Of a DNA stretch of 64,000 nt, positions 35,837 through 44,331 are shown in pieces (positions within the stretch are counted from its first letter, which is position 1; each line of letters opens with the position of its first letter). Both the position numbers and the translations under genes were made by a program. The stretch is taken from assembly GCA_949298805.1 (NCBI GenBank), contig CASFXY010000013.1, positions 1 through 64,000 on the forward strand, in the 5' to 3' direction. A model generated the notes under the pieces. The model was not told the origin of the DNA, made no database searches, and saw only the letters and a program-made list of their open reading frames with translations. The stretch comes from an uncultured bacterium. GTDB taxonomy: Bacteria > Cyanobacteriota > Vampirovibrionia > Gastranaerophilales > Gastranaerophilaceae.

Positions 35837-36456
35837 ATACTTAAAAGCTCTCCGATAATTTTTTGAACATCTGAAAATACTTCTTCAATTGTTTTGTTTG
35901 CATCAATTATTTTAATTCTTTCAGGATTTTGCTTCGCAAGTTCAAGATAACCATTGCGTACTTTTTTGTGAAATTGTATACCTTGAGATTCCAATCTGTC
36001 TTTTGTTTTGCCAAGTCTACTTTGGGCAATTTCGCTTTCGACATCAAACAAAAGAGTTAAATCGCTTTTTAGTCCTTTGGTCGCAATTTCATTTAAGGTA
36101 TTAATTTTTTCAATATTTCCGTTTCTGCCATAGCCTTGGTATGCAACAGTTGAGTCTGTGTATCTGTCACAAAGGACAATTGTCTTATCTTCAAGTGCCG
36201 GCTTTATAATCATTTGAGCATGTTGAGCCCTATCGGCCAAGTACATAAACATCTCCGCCTCATCAGATACGGGCTTTTCATAGTGCAGGAGGATTTGTCT
36301 TAAGTTTTTACCTAAATCCGTTGCGCCCGGTTCTAGTGTAACAATGGTTTTATAGTTTTTTTTGTTCAGCCATTCATTTAAAAGTTTAATTTGAGTAGTT
36401 TTTCCGCAGCCGTCAGCTCCCTCAAAGGTTATAAAAAATCCTTTTTTTAACTCCAT
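35833..36456 (-). CDS. tmk: Thymidylate kinase
   Basis: It phosphorylates dTMP to dTDP. The 207 residues carry the P-loop FEGADGCGKTTQI, the DRY motif LCDRYTDSTVAYQGYGR, and a lid with RLGKTKDRLES. The length is standard. ATG 36456 sits just before the conserved first strand (KGFFITFEGADG). It is divergent from the MerR-like gene, with 130 bases between. Confidence 0.96.
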   Translation of the reverse strand: MELKKGFFITFEGADGCGKTTQIKLLNEWLNKKNYKTIVTLEPGATDLGKNLRQILLHYEKPVSDEAEMFMYLADRAQHAQMIIKPALEDKTIVLCDRYTDSTVAYQGYGRNGNIEKINTLNEIATKGLKSDLTLLFDVESEIAQSRLGKTKDRLESQGIQFHKKVRNGYLELAKQNPERIKIIDANKTIEEVFSDVQKIIGELLSI

Positions 36457-36588
36457 TTAAAGTAAAATCCCCTATCCGTCTTACTTTTAAAATTATATTA
36501 CAATTTTTGTAAAATTTAAATAATAAAACTACTTTTTTGAAAAATTTAATCTATAATATTGTTATCTAGTTTTTGAGGAATTTATCAG

Positions 36589-37263
36589 GTGGGAATTTAT
36601 ACAGCCAATCAAGCAACGGATACCAATGTCGAAGAAATAATTAACGCAAGTCAGGTACAGGAAATCTTAAATACAAGTGCGGCACAAATGTCCAGTTGGT
36701 GTCAAAAAGCCTGTTTAAAGCCTAAAAAAGACGGTTTTGGTAATGTTTATTTTTCTAAAAGCGATATTGATGTTCTTAGAAAAGTTAAGGAACTATATGA
36801 ACATACACATTCAACGCGTGATGCAAAGAGAGCAAAGGTGGATAGAGTAGTAGAGCGCATGAAGCTTAAAAAACAAGAGGAAGAAATGAGAACCCAAGAT
36901 ATTGAAACTTCAGTTGTAAACTTAAGTGAGGGAAATTTTTTAACCCGTGCAAAATCAAGATATAATAAAGAAAATGCTGTAGCATCTCTCGCCTCGTATC
37001 AATCTTTAGATGTCGGTGCTAAGCTGGAAAATCTTGAAAATAATATTGTTTCAAAAATCTCTGATGTCCTAAGTGAAAAAATGGACGGGCTTGACGAGAT
37101 TATAGTTGAACTTATACGTTCTAAAACAGAGAACGAAACTCTAAGGCAAAGACTTAATGAGCTTAATAAAGAAAACTTTAATCTAAAAAATGAAAATGCA
37201 AGCTACAAGCCAATTGGTCTTGGTCTTTACGTTAAAAAAACAACGGATGATTTTGTTCTATAA
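36589..37263 (+). CDS. MerR-like HTH protein with coiled-coil C-terminus
   Basis: A 224-residue protein starting at GTG 36589, with GAGGAA upstream. Residues 20-70 resemble a MerR-type winged helix: INASQVQEILNTSAAQMSSW, then FGNVYFSKSDIDVLRKVKEL. The middle is charged. Residues 145-210 form a coiled coil with heptads (LENLENNIVSKISDVL, LRQRLNELNKENFNLKNEN). The HTH is short and lacks the canonical MerR second-helix signature, so DNA binding is probable but not certain. It is 21 bases upstream of a histidine kinase, and the two are probably one operon. Confidence 0.65.
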   Translation: MGIYTANQATDTNVEEIINASQVQEILNTSAAQMSSWCQKACLKPKKDGFGNVYFSKSDIDVLRKVKELYEHTHSTRDAKRAKVDRVVERMKLKKQEEEMRTQDIETSVVNLSEGNFLTRAKSRYNKENAVASLASYQSLDVGAKLENLENNIVSKISDVLSEKMDGLDEIIVELIRSKTENETLRQRLNELNKENFNLKNENASYKPIGLGLYVKKTTDDFVL

Positions 37264-37284
37264 TCATTTTTTTGTGTATAATCT

Positions 37285-38988
37285 ATGAGTAAAATTTTAA
37301 GAAGTTTTTATCATAATTTAAAAGAACCTGTGATAATTTATGATATTAACGAGTGTGTTTTGTATTGCAATAAAGCGTTTGGCAAGTCTTTTGCCAGACT
37401 AAACGGTTCTTTGGGACTCGATGCGCTAAAAAAACTTAATTATAAATTTTATTGTGACATTTGCTTGCTCGAGAGCAGCGAGCTTATGTCTTATTCTCCC
37501 ATTATTGCTGCAATTAAAGCAAAAACAGATTTTACAACTTATGCACTGTATCAATTTGAAGAACGTAAATATCTTTATTATATTATTAAATCCTTTACAT
37601 TTAAAAAGTATAAGGTTGTATATTTCTATGATGTTACTAAAGAGTTAGAACTTGAAAAGTTGAGAAAAGAAAATGAGATTTTGAAAATTCAAAATCTTGA
37701 ATTTTCAAATACTAATTCAAAGGCTCAAAATCAGGCGCTTAAAATGGCTCTTTTAAACAGAATTTCAACAAGCATCAGAGAAACTCTTGATACCAAAAGC
37801 CTTATAAGAACTGCACTTAAAGAACTAAGCATGATTTTTGGTGCGCATAAGGTATATTATGCAACCGAATCAAAGGAAAGATTTATATTAGAGTATATTT
37901 ATCCTACGTCTTTTTCTTCTCAAATCGGCGAAATGCTGACCTACGATAAAAAAATTTTAAAAAATATTTATGACAATAAAAATTCTTTCCAATTTTGCCT
38001 AAAAGAACATAATAATTCAAAAGAGCCGCTAAAAGCACCTTTGAACAGAATTATTATACCGGTTATTAAAAGTTCGGAGGTTTTGGGGATTATCGTAATT
38101 TTAACTCCCAAAAAAGAAATTGGGGAAATCGAAAAAGAACTTTTGCTGGGTATTTCAGGGCAAATTTCAAGTGCAATTTTTCAAGCTATTTTATTTAATC
38201 AGGTGACTAAAAAGAAAGAGGAATTGGAAGATACTATAAAAGAGCTTAAAGAAACCCAGTTGCAACTTATAAATGCCGAAAAAATGGCTTCTTTGGGTCA
38301 ACTGATTGCATCAGTTGCCCATGAAATAAATACTCCTTTAGCATCAATTAGTGCCAATAATGAAATAGCAAAAAAAATTTATGACAGTAAAGAAAACAAT
38401 ACGGAAATTTTAAAAGATTTAAATTCAATTGATTATGAGGCTATAAAACGTATTAATAATTTGGTTCAATCCCTAAAACGGTTTGTAAGATTGGATGAGA
38501 TGGTTCAACAAGAAGCAGATATTAATCAAGAGTTGGATTTGACCTTAGATTTATTGAAACATAAAACAAAAAAAGGAATTAAAATAGAAAAAAAATATGG
38601 CAATATTCCGCTTGTTAAATGTTATCCAAATATGCTTAATCAGGTATTTTTAAATATACTTATGAATTCAATTCAATCAATTGAAAAAAAGATACAAAAA
38701 ATTGGCGAATATGGCGCATGTATTGAAATTGAAACACAAGTTTGCGATGAAAAACTTGTTGTTTCAATTAAGGATAATGGGCTTGGAATTGAAGAAAAGA
38801 ATAAGAAAAAAATATTTCAAGCAGGCTTTACTACAAAAAAAGTAGGGGAAGGTACGGGACTTGGGCTTGCAATTTGCAAGAAAATAATTGAAAAGCATAA
38901 CGGTTCAATATTTTTCGATTGTAAAAAATGTGACAAAACAAAACCCGATACTTTTTGTACCGAGTTTTGCGTATTTATTCCATTGTAG
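37285..38988 (+). CDS. Soluble sensor histidine kinase (PAS-GAF-HisKA-HATPase) with cysteine cluster
   Basis: A 567-residue kinase with no transmembrane helix. Residues 1-125 read as PAS (PVIIYDINECVLYCNKAFG), 155-310 as GAF, then a coiled coil into the H-box SLGQLIASVAHEINTPLASI with His346. The N-box NQVFLNILMNSIQSIEKK and G-boxes IKDNGLGIEE and GTGLGLAICKKII are intact. Between the last two strands of the ATPase domain the loop holds Cys546, Cys549, Cys558 and Cys562 (CxxC-x8-C-xxx-C), which I have not seen in ordinary kinases. No response regulator is adjacent; the receiver-STAS protein at 21 kb is one candidate partner. It ends directly against the convergent ArnT-like gene. Confidence 0.88.
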   Translation: MSKILRSFYHNLKEPVIIYDINECVLYCNKAFGKSFARLNGSLGLDALKKLNYKFYCDICLLESSELMSYSPIIAAIKAKTDFTTYALYQFEERKYLYYIIKSFTFKKYKVVYFYDVTKELELEKLRKENEILKIQNLEFSNTNSKAQNQALKMALLNRISTSIRETLDTKSLIRTALKELSMIFGAHKVYYATESKERFILEYIYPTSFSSQIGEMLTYDKKILKNIYDNKNSFQFCLKEHNNSKEPLKAPLNRIIIPVIKSSEVLGIIVILTPKKEIGEIEKELLLGISGQISSAIFQAILFNQVTKKKEELEDTIKELKETQLQLINAEKMASLGQLIASVAHEINTPLASISANNEIAKKIYDSKENNTEILKDLNSIDYEAIKRINNLVQSLKRFVRLDEMVQQEADINQELDLTLDLLKHKTKKGIKIEKKYGNIPLVKCYPNMLNQVFLNILMNSIQSIEKKIQKIGEYGACIEIETQVCDEKLVVSIKDNGLGIEEKNKKKIFQAGFTTKKVGEGTGLGLAICKKIIEKHNGSIFFDCKKCDKTKPDTFCTEFCVFIPL

Positions 38989-40713
38989 TTATTTCACCAG
39001 AAGAATGTATTTTTTAGCCTTTTCAACAGTAGTGTAGGATTTGAATAATCCTTGGGGTTTAAAAACTTCATATACATCATTTCTGATAATTACATAGACT
39101 TTTTTATTGCCTTTGTTTGTCGTAGCATTTTTAAGCTCTTTAATTCCATTTGCATCAGAATGTACTATGTAGATGATTTTCTTATCAAAATCGTTCATTA
39201 ATGAATATTTTTTGGCAAATCCAAACGTTACAAGTTCGTTACTTGTTTCAGATGCTGCCATTTTTGAAAATTTTTCAAGCTCATCTTGCCCATAGTTTGT
39301 AATCATAGGGAAAACATATACTGTTGTAATCATTATTACGCCAAGCATTAAAAATACGTGTGAAATAAATAAAAGAGAGCGATTTTTCGCAATTATACAC
39401 AGGCAACCGATTAAAGGCATTACTATAAGCCAAGTGCAAGCATAATGATAAAAAGAGTTTGCCTGTTGTATGTATGATGCTAATGCTTGGGGCGGGAAAT
39501 ATAAGCATATTGCACCTAAAATACCTGTAAAAATAAGTATGACAAAAGTTATCAGGCTGGAGATTTTGATATTTTTTGTGTATTTATCAAAACAAACATA
39601 TCCCCACCAAAAATAACCTATAATCAATGCAAGCGCGGGGAAAAGAGCAAGCACGTATGTAGGAAGTTTTGAGCTTGAAACCGAAAAGAATAAAAATGTT
39701 GAAATAGCATAAATTACAGCAAAAAGAATGATTTTTTTATCATTTGTGTCTGATGTAAACCAAACCTTTATTGATTTTGCGGCTTTATAGTTTTTAATTG
39801 CGGATTTTATACCTCTGAATATTTGAGATATGAATGAGATTGTCCAAGGCATAATACCTGCAAATACTATTGGTAGATAGAATAAAAACGGTTGTTTTCT
39901 GCCAAGACCCAAAGAAGAATCTATAAAGCGTGCAAAATGGTGCTTTACAATATAGTCATTAAACCAAAGCATGCCATGGGTCTTAAATACCAATATATGC
40001 CAAGGTATACAAACCAGTAAAAATATTAAAATCCCGGGAATAATGTATATTGGTCTAAAAAGCTCTTTAATTTTTCTAAATGCAAGGAAGCATAAAAATA
40101 CGACCATTGCAGGGATAATTATGCCTATTAAACCTTTTGCCAGAACAGATAATGCCATAAAGAAATATGCAAAATACCAGCAATATTTTTTATTTTGTTC
40201 TTTTGAAAATTCACTTAAGATTGCACAATAAATGGCTGCCATAGAAAACGCCATAAATCCCATATCTAAAATCGCTATGTGGGATAAAAGCAAAAACCAA
40301 ACTGAGGATAAAAGAACAAAAGCACAAATTAAGCCATAAGCTTTTGATTGCATGGTCTTTGTGCCAAAGAAATAAGTAAAAAACACGCTAAAAGCAGCAA
40401 TAAGAGCCGTAGCAAACCTTGATGCAAAAACTCCGGTGTCATTAAAAATATGATATATAATAACATTTAGCCAGAAATACAACGGGGGTTTTTCAAGGAA
40501 ATTTTCAAAATTAAGATAAGGTGTAATATAATCCCTTAAAAAAAACATATCTCGTGACATATTTACATATCTTGTTTCGTCTATGTCAATCAACGGATAA
40601 ACTCCGAGATTTTGAAATAAAAATAAATAACAAAACAGTGCCAAAATAACTACATTCAAAATATTTGAATGCTTTTGGCAGAATGTTTTAATCGTAAGAT
40701 AAAATTTCTCCAT
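38989..40713 (-). CDS. ArnT-like (GT39/GT83) membrane glycosyltransferase
   Basis: A 574-residue polytopic protein. The first periplasmic loop has the ArnT-type signature IDETRYVNMSRDMF, then FENFLEKPPLYFWL with a conserved KPP. About eleven transmembrane helices are followed by a small soluble C-terminal domain. Enzymes of this class move sugars from undecaprenyl phosphate to lipid A or proteins on the periplasmic side. It follows a phosphoesterase gene by 16 bases in the same direction. The substrate cannot be decided here. Confidence 0.85.
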   Translation of the reverse strand: MEKFYLTIKTFCQKHSNILNVVILALFCYLFLFQNLGVYPLIDIDETRYVNMSRDMFFLRDYITPYLNFENFLEKPPLYFWLNVIIYHIFNDTGVFASRFATALIAAFSVFFTYFFGTKTMQSKAYGLICAFVLLSSVWFLLLSHIAILDMGFMAFSMAAIYCAILSEFSKEQNKKYCWYFAYFFMALSVLAKGLIGIIIPAMVVFLCFLAFRKIKELFRPIYIIPGILIFLLVCIPWHILVFKTHGMLWFNDYIVKHHFARFIDSSLGLGRKQPFLFYLPIVFAGIMPWTISFISQIFRGIKSAIKNYKAAKSIKVWFTSDTNDKKIILFAVIYAISTFLFFSVSSSKLPTYVLALFPALALIIGYFWWGYVCFDKYTKNIKISSLITFVILIFTGILGAICLYFPPQALASYIQQANSFYHYACTWLIVMPLIGCLCIIAKNRSLLFISHVFLMLGVIMITTVYVFPMITNYGQDELEKFSKMAASETSNELVTFGFAKKYSLMNDFDKKIIYIVHSDANGIKELKNATTNKGNKKVYVIIRNDVYEVFKPQGLFKSYTTVEKAKKYILLVK

Positions 40714-40729
40714 TGTAACTCCTTGGCTT

Positions 40730-41551
40730 TTATTGTTCTACACTGTAAATTCTTGTTTTAACAAATGTTTCTTTTGTTTTTTCATTATAGTCAATAAATA
40801 TTTTTTTGTATTCATTTGTTTTTTCTAAACCTTGAACACTTATGTTATATATATTTTCATATTTGTATTCTTCATCAATATTGTGATGTCCTGAAATTAT
40901 TGCTATAACATTGTTGTGGTGAGAAAGTATTGTTTGAAAATCACCTATTTTGTTGGGCAACATGCTTTCTTTTATTTCATTAGAGGCAAAGATTGGATAA
41001 TGCCCTACAATAATCACGGGATAGTTTTTGTATTTTCTTAGCATCTCATCCAAAAATGCAATTTCATCTTCCTTATAATATCCGTTTTGCGTTGGTATAA
41101 ATTGGTTTACTCCATCCATAAAAACAAAGACAAAGCCGTTGATTTTTTTAATACATGGTAGTTCTTTTATTTTGTTTTTTGAAAATAATTTTAAAACCCT
41201 GTAATATTCTTTTTTATCTAAATTTTTTGTTTGTGAAACATCTTTGTCGCCTACATTTACATAGGTTGGTCTTTTAATTTTTCTGATTATTTTTGCAAAC
41301 ATTACAAGATTGTATTTGTCGGGTCCTTTTAAATTGTCACCTAAAAAAAGTGCAAACTCACAACCGTTGTTGTTTAATTGTTCTGTTGCAGTAAGTAAAT
41401 TACTGATGGTTGGGGTCATTATATCTGCATATTTTGTTGATTTGTTAACTTCAAGTCCAATATTTGAAATTGCACAAAATTCAATAGTTTTAGCGCTCGT
41501 AGCACATGTGAAAAAAAACGTAAAAATGAAAAATAAAATAATTTTTTTCAT
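40730..41551 (-). CDS. Exported metallophosphoesterase-like protein, first motif degenerate
   Basis: A 273-residue calcineurin-like phosphoesterase with a signal peptide (ILFFIFTFFFTCATSA). Motif II FLGDNL and the later VGHYPIF and ISGHHNID motifs are present. The usual first DxH is replaced by AISNIGLEV, and GNHE/D by GDKDV. The di-metal site may therefore be partial. Layout and length resemble purple-acid-phosphatase-like proteins. It is co-directional with hisG, mazG and the ArnT-like gene. Confidence 0.72.
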   Translation of the reverse strand: MKKIILFFIFTFFFTCATSAKTIEFCAISNIGLEVNKSTKYADIMTPTISNLLTATEQLNNNGCEFALFLGDNLKGPDKYNLVMFAKIIRKIKRPTYVNVGDKDVSQTKNLDKKEYYRVLKLFSKNKIKELPCIKKINGFVFVFMDGVNQFIPTQNGYYKEDEIAFLDEMLRKYKNYPVIIVGHYPIFASNEIKESMLPNKIGDFQTILSHHNNVIAIISGHHNIDEEYKYENIYNISVQGLEKTNEYKKIFIDYNEKTKETFVKTRIYSVEQ

Positions 41552-41590
41552 AGGCTGATTATACGTTAAAATGGTTTTAGTGTAAAGGTT

Positions 41591-42346
41591 TTACAATGTT
41601 TGTTTTTTGGCTTGAACCCATAAATTTTCCCACTCGTCAAAAGTTAAATTTTCAAGCGGTTTTCTGGTTATTTCTTCCATTTTTTTAAACCTTTTTATAA
41701 ATTTTTCATTTGCTATATTAAGTGCTTGTTCGGCATCGATTTTATTCCACCTTGCTAAATTTACAAGCGCAAAGAGTATATCTCCGAATTCTTCCTCTTT
41801 TTCCTCTTGTGTTTTTGCTGTTTTGAATTCTTGAAACTCGCTTTTTATACATTCTTGTAATTGTTCAATGTTTTGCCATTCAAATCCTGCCCTGACCGCT
41901 TTTTTTGAGATTTTTTGTGCTTTCATAAGAGCACTTTGAGATTTTGAAATACCATCCAAAATACTTTTTCGGTGGGGTTTTTCTTCAAGTTTTAGTTTTT
42001 CCCAGTTGGATAAAATTTCTTTTACATTTTCTACTTTTGTGTCGGAAAAAACATGCGGATGACGATGTATTAATTTTTCATTGATTGTTTTTGCTACATC
42101 ATCAAAATTAAAAAAACCTTCATCATCGGCAATTTGCGAATGTAATACAACTTGCAAAAGAACATCTCCGAGTTCTTCTTTTAAATGTGCCATATCATTT
42201 GAATTAATGGCATCAATTGCTTCATAAGCTTCTTCAAGCATATTTTCGCGAACACTTTTATGTGTTTGCTCTCTGTCCCATTTACAACCGTTTTCACTCC
42301 TTAAGATTTTCATTGTTTCAAGGAGTTTTTCAATATTGCTTTTCAT
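41591..42346 (-). CDS. mazG: Nucleoside triphosphate pyrophosphohydrolase MazG
   Basis: MazG hydrolyses NTPs, including damaged ones and dNTPs, to NMP and PPi. The 251 residues contain two all-alpha MazG domains. The first has CKWDREQTHKSVRENMLEEA with ELGDVLLQVVLHS, including the metal-binding EExxE/ExxD pairs. The second has SEFQEFKTAKTQEEKEEEFG with DILFALVNLARW. It starts inside the hisG stop codon (TAATG), so the two are translationally coupled. Confidence 0.94.
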   Translation of the reverse strand: MKSNIEKLLETMKILRSENGCKWDREQTHKSVRENMLEEAYEAIDAINSNDMAHLKEELGDVLLQVVLHSQIADDEGFFNFDDVAKTINEKLIHRHPHVFSDTKVENVKEILSNWEKLKLEEKPHRKSILDGISKSQSALMKAQKISKKAVRAGFEWQNIEQLQECIKSEFQEFKTAKTQEEKEEEFGDILFALVNLARWNKIDAEQALNIANEKFIKRFKKMEEITRKPLENLTFDEWENLWVQAKKQTL

Positions 42347-43215
42347 TATTGTACCATTTGGTCAACTGTTAAAATTAATATTCCCTTTCCGCCAATTGCT
42401 TTCAGATGGTCTATGCTGTCGTAAACTTTGTCTTTATCTACAACAACATGGATTACAACATTATCATTATTGCCCCAGAGCTGTGTAACTGTGGGGGAGG
42501 ACAATCCGGGCATAAAGCTTTTGACTTCTTCAATTTTATCTTTCGGTACATGCACCATAAGATACTTTTTCTCTTGAGCGTCAATAACCGAATTTAGTGC
42601 CCTCATAAGAGAATTTAATTTTTTTTGTTTATCTTCTTCCAGATTTTTTCTTGCAACAACAACTGCAGATGATTTTAAAATTTTGTCTATAATTCTCAAT
42701 CTGTTTGATTTTAATGTAGAACCTGTTGAAGTTATATCAATTACAACATCGGATAAACCAAGCGAAGGTGTAATTTCGACAGCACCTGAAACTTCAATAA
42801 TATTAGCTTTTTTGCCTAATTTTTCAAAGTATTTTTTTGCTATGTTAGGAAAAGATGTTGCAACATTAAGTTCATTCGGTAAATCTGCAGCTGTTTTATA
42901 AGGGTCGTCATCTTTGACCGCTACAACCATTTCGCATGCGCCAAAATCAAATTCTTTTATTTTGCTAAGTTCAACTCCGACTTCTGTTACTACATCCCAA
43001 CCGGTAAAGCCGACATCTGCTACTTTTGCTTCCAAAAATCTTGGTATATCTTGTGTTCTTACAAAAATTAATGAATATTTACCGTCACGAGTAGCAATTT
43101 TAAGACATCTCTCGTCTTTTGTGCCAAAACTGAGACCTGCATTATTTAATAATTCATAAATTTTTGTTGAAAGTCTTCCTTTATTGGGAATAGCTATTTT
43201 TAATGTGTTATCCAT
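42346..43215 (-). CDS. hisG: ATP phosphoribosyltransferase (long form)
   Basis: It catalyses the first, feedback-controlled step of histidine synthesis. The 289 residues include IAIPNKGRLSTKIYELL, RTQDIPRFLEAKVADVGFTG, and the C-terminal regulatory domain (about residues 215-289, ending LKAIGGKGILILTVDQMV). This is the long HisG that does not need HisZ. It is the only his gene in the window and is coupled to mazG. There is no visible his leader. Confidence 0.95.
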   Translation of the reverse strand: MDNTLKIAIPNKGRLSTKIYELLNNAGLSFGTKDERCLKIATRDGKYSLIFVRTQDIPRFLEAKVADVGFTGWDVVTEVGVELSKIKEFDFGACEMVVAVKDDDPYKTAADLPNELNVATSFPNIAKKYFEKLGKKANIIEVSGAVEITPSLGLSDVVIDITSTGSTLKSNRLRIIDKILKSSAVVVARKNLEEDKQKKLNSLMRALNSVIDAQEKKYLMVHVPKDKIEEVKSFMPGLSSPTVTQLWGNNDNVVIHVVVDKDKVYDSIDHLKAIGGKGILILTVDQMVQ

Positions 43216-43257
43216 AGTTTTCAGGGTAACACATTAAAAATTAAAAGCAAGTAAATA

Positions 43258-44217
43258 TTACTGTTTTAAGAAAATTGCTTGGGCAAGATAATTTATACTT
43301 TCTTCTAAATCTTCGGGATTTGAAGAAAAAGCAAGCATATTGCTGCAGACTTCATAATATTTGGGATTATTAGGCTCAAGTCTTATTGCTTCTTTCATAT
43401 CAGATATTGCATCTGCTTGCTCGGGGTTTACAAGTGCCCTTCTGTAAAATGCAAAAGCAGAATTGGGGTTATAATTAATTGCCATACTAAATGCTTCAAA
43501 AGCACTGTTTATTTCTTTTGAGTATTTTGAAGTTGCCATTGCTCTGTAGCATAAACCTTTTTTCAAATATGCATCGTACAATTTTGTTTTTATTTTTTGA
43601 TTGTCAGGATTTTGTGCAAGTTCTTGCTCATTGAGCTCGATGCTTATATCAAGAGCTTCTACCGCACTTTTATAATCTCCAATTGTCATGTAAACTTTGC
43701 CTTTTAGTGTTTGCAAATCAGGATTTTGCACTAATTCGTAACTGCTTGTAAAGTCATCCAATGCACTTCTTAAAAGTTTTTGCATTTCGTATTCTTCTTT
43801 ACCTTTTTTTGCTTGCGCCAGTTTTGTTTTGGCAATACCCCTCATGCGATATGCCGTTGAGTCGGCTTGTATATCCAAAGACTTATCATAGCTTGCAATT
43901 GCTTCTTCGTATTTTTTTTGTTCGCTATACATGTTGCCAACTGCAAAGTATGCTTTTGCGCTTCCCCTTACTTCAAGTGCTTTTTCAAGGTAAACAAGTC
44001 CGGTTGAATATTCTTTTTTTCTAAAAGCTTCCAGCCCTCTTTTTTCCAGTTGCTCTGCAAGCGCAATATCTTTTTTGTCTGCCTGTGATTTTTCAAAAGT
44101 ATCTTGTTGCGGACCGTCAATATTTCCTTTGAAATTCATTGCATTATTTTTTATGCTTGTATATAGTTTTGTTGTCGGTTTTACCGCGTTTGTAAAATTT
44201 GATGTAATGCTTAACAT
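43258..44217 (-). CDS. TPR protein with N-terminal FKG tag
   Basis: A 319-residue protein with about six TPR units from residue 50 (AFRKKEYSTGLVYLEKALEV, KKYEEAIASYDKSLDIQADS, NPNSAFAFYRRALVNPEQAD). There is no Sec signal. The first 45 residues are a disordered Asn/Thr-rich tail with MNFKGN at 27-32. That tail resembles those of the amylase-like protein (664) and the GT5-like protein (52349). It is divergent from ileS. Function unknown. Confidence 0.8.
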   Translation of the reverse strand: MLSITSNFTNAVKPTTKLYTSIKNNAMNFKGNIDGPQQDTFEKSQADKKDIALAEQLEKRGLEAFRKKEYSTGLVYLEKALEVRGSAKAYFAVGNMYSEQKKYEEAIASYDKSLDIQADSTAYRMRGIAKTKLAQAKKGKEEYEMQKLLRSALDDFTSSYELVQNPDLQTLKGKVYMTIGDYKSAVEALDISIELNEQELAQNPDNQKIKTKLYDAYLKKGLCYRAMATSKYSKEINSAFEAFSMAINYNPNSAFAFYRRALVNPEQADAISDMKEAIRLEPNNPKYYEVCSNMLAFSSNPEDLEESINYLAQAIFLKQ

Positions 44218-44331
44218 ATTTTTCCTTTTAAATTAGTATGCGTATTTTTTTAAAACAGGTGAAGAATAATTTTTGCTAATAATATTTTTTTATCATAAAA
44301 TATTTATATAAATATAAGAGGAATTAAGTAT

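Noticed and set aside
43216-44331. T-box leader upstream of ileS
   Set aside because: The 114-base gap shows no T-box motif (TGGN'CC-type) or tall specifier stem.
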